From: Leptospiraceae bacterium
GTDB lineage: Bacteria; Spirochaetota; Leptospiria; Leptospirales; Leptospiraceae
Length of the DNA: 64,000 nucleotides
Assembly (NCBI GenBank): GCA_016711485.1
Contig: JADJSX010000023.1
Location: 186,001-250,000 of the forward strand
Direction of reading: 5' to 3'
Shown piece after piece: positions 61,047-64,000 of this stretch. Numbering within the stretch: position 1 is the first letter of the stretch; each line of letters begins with the position of its first letter. A program made the position numbers and the translations under genes. A model generated the notes under the pieces. It saw nothing but the letters and a program-made list of their open reading frames with translations. It did no database searches and was not told the DNA's origin.

Positions 61047-61375
61047 TGAACTCCTGCATAAAAAGTGGACACGTTTTTAGGTTTCCAAAAGGAGACCGAT
61101 ATGAGAGAATACCCAAAAGAATTTAAACTAGAATCAGTAAGACTATTTTTGGCAAATGGAAAGCAGAGAAATAAAACTGCTAAAGAATTAGGAGTTCCTC
61201 TAACGACATTAAGAGGTTGGATAAAAAAAATATGAGCGAAGTAGTTGGCAAAGCAAACGAGAAGCCAGGTAAAAAAGATTTCACTCGACTTTAGGCTTTA
61301 CAAGCCCAGTCAATTTTAGAATACAATATAAAGAGGCAGCCTAAATTCACTGTCCACTTTTTATGTAGGAGTTCA
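61047..61375. mobile_element. IS3-family remnant with 25-bp inverted ends
   Basis: The ends 61047-61071 (starting TGAACTCCTGCATAAA) and 61351-61375 (ending GTAGGAGTTCA) are inverted with one mismatch over 25 bases, and begin and end with TG and CA as in IS3 elements. The 329-bp element encodes the start of an IS3 orfA and lacks the rest of the transposase. No target duplication is evident. It is a non-mobile or cross-mobilised derivative. Confidence 0.75.
61101..61235 (+). pseudogene. IS3 orfA remnant
   Basis: A 44-residue frame that starts MREYPKEFKLESVRLFLANG and continues with NKTAKELGVPLTTLRGWIKK, the helix-turn-helix head of IS3-family orfA. It stops after a run of eight A (61223-61230). 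Two further frame segments (MSEVVGKANEKPGKKDFTRL) follow, but the catalytic DDE region is absent. Broken and inactive. Confidence 0.7.
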
Positions 61376-61530
61376 AAATTGAATATTAGGAATTAAAAGT
61401 CATTTTCAAAATGAAATAAGTTTATTTTGTTTAAAAATTTTGCAATAGATTATAGAAAATTGTGTGTTTCGAAGATTTGATTGAATCGGAATTTTTGATT
61501 TTCAAATGAGTGAATGTAAAAGGAGTTACC

Positions 61531-62112
61531 ATGTTTATAAAAAAAATGACAATTATTTTATTGTTTTGCGGATTTCCATTTCTCAGCCTTTTTGCAGAGG
61601 AAGTCTCTACTCGTAGAACATATTTGAATTGGCACCAAGGGTTGGGATTAGCTACCTGGGTGAGTTGGCTGGCCACGAATATTGCAGGAGAAGAGGAATA
61701 TAAAGAAAAATATAAATTCTATAAATTGAGAGATAATTTACCGAATCAACTTCTGGCTTATTATGCAGTTGAACCGAGTAATGATAAATTATTTCTTTAT
61801 TATGTAGTAAAAAATTTTGAGGAGAAAGAACATAGTAGTCACGGACAATTGGGTTATTTAACTTTCGGACTCTATACAGCCACTGCCGCTTTTTCTTTTT
61901 TTTCTCCGGCTAAGATTGATAATACGCCTGAAGAAGGATGGAATACTATCTGGACTCACAAGTCTATGATTTTCATTCATTTGCCTGCAATGTTGGCTCT
62001 TCCTTATATAGGGGCTAATTTACATACTGCGCAAGATGTTGATAGAATGAGAGAGATTGGTTGGCTTGGTTTTTCTGCTCTTACGATTTCTATTGCAACA
62101 TTTTATTTTTAG
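61531..62112 (+). CDS. Membrane protein, possibly b561-like, paired with YceI
   Basis: A 193-residue protein with a hydrophobic N-terminus (MFIKKMTIILLFCGFPFLSL) and several later membrane stretches. Histidines at 35, 101, 104, 143, 150 and 165 (in WHQGLGLATW, HSSHGQLGYL, WTHKSMIFIHLPAM) could bind heme, as in cytochrome b561-type proteins. This is a guess based also on the neighbour, since YceI and cytochrome b561 genes often lie together. AAGGAG at 61519-61524 fixes the ATG at 61531; the upstream GTG is less likely. The next gene starts nine bases after its stop. Confidence 0.6.
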   Translation: MFIKKMTIILLFCGFPFLSLFAEEVSTRRTYLNWHQGLGLATWVSWLATNIAGEEEYKEKYKFYKLRDNLPNQLLAYYAVEPSNDKLFLYYVVKNFEEKEHSSHGQLGYLTFGLYTATAAFSFFSPAKIDNTPEEGWNTIWTHKSMIFIHLPAMLALPYIGANLHTAQDVDRMREIGWLGFSALTISIATFYF

Positions 62113-62121
62113 GAGAATTTT

Positions 62122-62673
62122 ATGAAACGACTTGTTTTATTAATAATTATTTTTACTTTTCATTCATCAGTAAATTCAGAGCCAGCGGATAAAGTGAATC
62201 ATTTAAAAAATTGTATTAGAGTATACCTACTACACTCTTTCAAAAAAGTGACTGGTGTATGCACAACTCCAATTATAGAAGGATTAGAAATAGATTTTAA
62301 ATCTGGGGAGTATGAAGTATTAAAGCCATTTTCAATTAGTTGTGATTTTAAAAATTTAAAATCTGGAAATAATAATCGTGACTCTCATATGTTAGAGATT
62401 TTAAATTATCCAAAAGAGAATTTGATACAAATTCAAATTCTAAAAACGGAACGAAAAAATCAAAGTTATACCTTTGATGCGAAAATTATTTTAAATGGAA
62501 TTAGTGATACAAAAGAAATCCAAGGCAATCTGAAAAAAAGTGAAAAGGAGGATTTAATTATTGAAGGCAATTTTCCTATTTCGTTATCCAAGTTTAAAGT
62601 AGAACGTCCGTCTTTACTTTTTATTTCGATTCAAGATGAAATTTCAATTCGGTTTCAAGTGACATTGGAATAA
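62122..62673 (+). CDS. YceI-like periplasmic protein
   Basis: A 183-residue exported protein with a signal peptide (MKRLVLLIIIFTFHSSVNSE). The mature part shows a lipocalin-like YceI pattern: a KPFSISCDFKNLKSG strand, then GNNNRDSHMLEILNYPKENL, where RDxHM and YP are family marks. YceI proteins bind isoprenoid lipids in the periplasm. A b561-like gene lies upstream and the strong AGGAG supports the ATG. Five hundred bases without a clear gene follow. Confidence 0.72.
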   Translation: MKRLVLLIIIFTFHSSVNSEPADKVNHLKNCIRVYLLHSFKKVTGVCTTPIIEGLEIDFKSGEYEVLKPFSISCDFKNLKSGNNNRDSHMLEILNYPKENLIQIQILKTERKNQSYTFDAKIILNGISDTKEIQGNLKKSEKEDLIIEGNFPISLSKFKVERPSLLFISIQDEISIRFQVTLE

Positions 62674-62710
62674 TTTTATAACTCTACTTTTTCGTCTTTC
62701 ATCGAATGTA

Positions 62711-62808
62711 GTCAACTTAAGAACTAAACGTTGGACGATGACAAGTAGAATTGGAATCTTTGACTGTTATCTGGACAGGCAGGGATACCTGTCCTACCTT
62801 AAGTTGAC
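62711..62808. repeat. Palindromic repeat, 98 bp
   Basis: The ends GTCAACTTAAG (62711-62721) and CTTAAGTTGAC (62798-62808) are inverted, with an inner hairpin GGACAGG/CCTGTCC (62773-62779, 62788-62794). It lies in the gap between the YceI-like gene and the final porin. An open frame at 62738-62920 overlaps it and is not convincing. Confidence 0.6.
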
Positions 62809-62888
62809 AGCATTGGACAGCGGTTTAAGTCCATTTTCTAATTTTCCAGTGAAGATTTTGAGGAATTTTTTTTTGACTCAAAAAGAAG

Positions 62889-62914
62889 AGGGGAAAAAAT
62901 GCTTCCCCTTTTTG
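62889..62914 (+). terminator. Intrinsic terminator
   Basis: Stem AGGGGAA (62889-62895) and TTCCCCT (62903-62909), followed by TTTT. It is about 220 bases after the YceI-like gene and precedes the last porin gene, so it likely ends the YceI transcript. Confidence 0.65.
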
Positions 62915-63173
62915 TTGTAAAATGATTTTCTCTGCAAAATTCCTCTGAAGCATGCTCATTTGAACTAATAAAATCAGGGTTGAAATGAATTTTTTAATTT
63001 GTAATTAAAATGTAATAATTTCGAGATTCTTTAGACATAAAAACGTAATACTTTTGCAATTAATGAAACAGATAAGTAGGATAAGTGATAAATTACGATT
63101 ACGTAACTATTCAATTACAAAAAGAGTAAATCTCTTCTGCGAAATCGTTCAATCAAAAAGTAAAGGTATTAAA

Positions 63174-64000
63174 ATGAAACAGATTCAAATACTCACTTTC
63201 CTTACTTTCTTTTGTGCAAGTGCAAACTTAGTTATTGCGCAAACAGAAAAATCTGGCGGTGATGAAAAAAAAGTAAATTCAGTTTCTGAGCCGAGTGAAT
63301 CGGTTAAGCAGGTAAAAACTGAACAGGATACGACAAAGGATGAATTCAAAGATTTTTATGTAGATTCTGAAACTGGGCAAATATTTATGAAGCCAGGTCC
63401 CAATAGAACCAAGATCGATTATTCCAAACTCACTCCTCCAATACAAAATACGATAGTTGCTAAACCTGAAGACTCGCATAAAAAACTTACTATAAATGGA
63501 CGAATTCAATTTCGTGGTGAAGCGGGTAGCATTCAGTCTCCTTATAGTAATGGACATAGTGATTTTAATGCTCTAGATTGGAACTTTAGACGATTGCGTA
63601 TCGGGTCTAGGTATGACAGTGACTATTGGGGAATGAATATTCAACTTCGTATGGAGAATATGTTAAATAGAGTAGATACTGTTACTACAACTACAAACGT
63701 TGTCACGGGTGTAACTGATACAGGTGGGGTAATTACCACTACTACAACTCCAGTTGTGAGAACAGTTCGAATGAAGGATAATAGAGGTTATGTGCATGAA
63801 GCGTTTGGCTATGTAAAACATCCTTACGCTGGACTCCGATTTACCTTTGGACAAATTAATACTCAATTTACAAGGGAATACCTTCAGTCTTCAGCAAATT
63901 TCGTAACTCTAGAACGAAGTATCGTAACTAACGCTATACCTCAATTTGATTTAGGCGTGATGTTCTCCGCCAATCCTCTAAAGGAATTAGGAAAAAAATG
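63174..64000 (+). CDS. Phosphate-selective-type porin, 3'-partial
   Basis: The frame begins at ATG 63174 with a signal peptide (MKQIQILTFLTFFCASANLV, cut after IAQT) and runs open to the end of the window, 275 codons so far. A charged linker (residues 22-95) precedes the barrel: HKKLTINGRIQFRGEAGSIQ, LDWNFRRLRIGSRYDSDYWG, MNIQLRMENMLNRVDT. The RRLRIG and IQLRMEN blocks are typical of phosphate-selective porin O/P (PF07396) in Leptospira and other bacteria. The linker is low-complexity, rich in Lys and Glu. The gene is not closed inside the window. The upstream 250 bases may hold its promoter. Confidence 0.82.
   Translation, partial: MKQIQILTFLTFFCASANLVIAQTEKSGGDEKKVNSVSEPSESVKQVKTEQDTTKDEFKDFYVDSETGQIFMKPGPNRTKIDYSKLTPPIQNTIVAKPEDSHKKLTINGRIQFRGEAGSIQSPYSNGHSDFNALDWNFRRLRIGSRYDSDYWGMNIQLRMENMLNRVDTVTTTTNVVTGVTDTGGVITTTTTPVVRTVRMKDNRGYVHEAFGYVKHPYAGLRFTFGQINTQFTREYLQSSANFVTLERSIVTNAIPQFDLGVMFSANPLKELGKK

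Noticed and set aside
62738..62920. 60-residue open frame
   Set aside because: It spans a palindromic repeat and a terminator.
1..64000. CRISPR arrays, tRNA and rRNA genes
   Set aside because: No regularly spaced direct repeats and no tRNA- or rRNA-like sequence were found by reading.

Overview
The window looks like a piece of an AT-rich genome from a Leptospiraceae spirochaete. The clearest signs are a DUF1554 lipoprotein (31409-32179), an LruC-domain lipoprotein (33884-35209), an OmpL-like beta-barrel porin, many small unassigned lipoproteins, two membrane-bound class III adenylate cyclases, and lipid A synthesis (lpxD). Genes for heme O and heme A synthesis (cyoE, ctaA) point to aerobic respiration. 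Frequent small dispersed repeats and short homopolymer frameshifts fit an environmental, possibly long-read-assembled, genome. The species-level origin is inference.

Layout. 0-6 kb: a frameshifted DUF115 (Maf-like) gene and a DUF1801 gene, then a minus-strand group of a NifU-like/pentapeptide fusion, STAS protein, lipoprotein, rdgB and lpxD. 6-16 kb: rho-rpmE, a CBS/PAS/Fis-HTH protein, two exported proteins, a short DsbD, a porin with a downstream lipoprotein, then a 340-bp repeat with a second element nested in it. 16-24 kb: mpl, pheS (frameshifted), and argG-coaD-ndk-ispA-tlyA (tlyA frameshifted). 24-30 kb: DnaJ-like protein, adenylate cyclase, ligA, sigma-54 activator. 30-38 kb: surface lipoproteins around a NarL-type two-component pair, with repeats and gene remnants. 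38-48.9 kb: second cyclase, CCA-adding-type enzyme, a Fur regulator, an unassigned membrane protein with a GHKL-fold protein, thrC, uracil-DNA glycosylase, cyoE, ctaA, an ankyrin protein and a MaoC-type dehydratase pair. 49-57 kb: a diheme cytochrome/beta-helix lipoprotein pair, a lipase-like lipoprotein, rsmE, two exported unknowns and an SRPBCC-SDR fusion. 57-64 kb: a hybrid histidine kinase broken by three small frameshifts, a metallo-beta-lactamase-fold protein, repeats with an IS3-type remnant, a b561-like/YceI-like pair, and the start of a phosphate-selective-type porin that runs off the end.

Two themes stand out. First, DUF115, pheS, tlyA and the hybrid kinase are each interrupted by apparent one-base losses in short homopolymers, six in all and all in the same direction. 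Sequencing error is the leading explanation, with real phase variation an alternative for the A10 tract in the DUF115 gene. Second, at least two families of mini-elements with inverted ends are scattered between genes. They sometimes nest, supply a stop codon, or lie inside a lipoprotein signal region. The best candidates for undescribed biology are the NifU-like/pentapeptide fusion that lacks the third cluster cysteine, the cytochrome/beta-helix pair, and the repeat families. No tRNA, rRNA or CRISPR array was seen.
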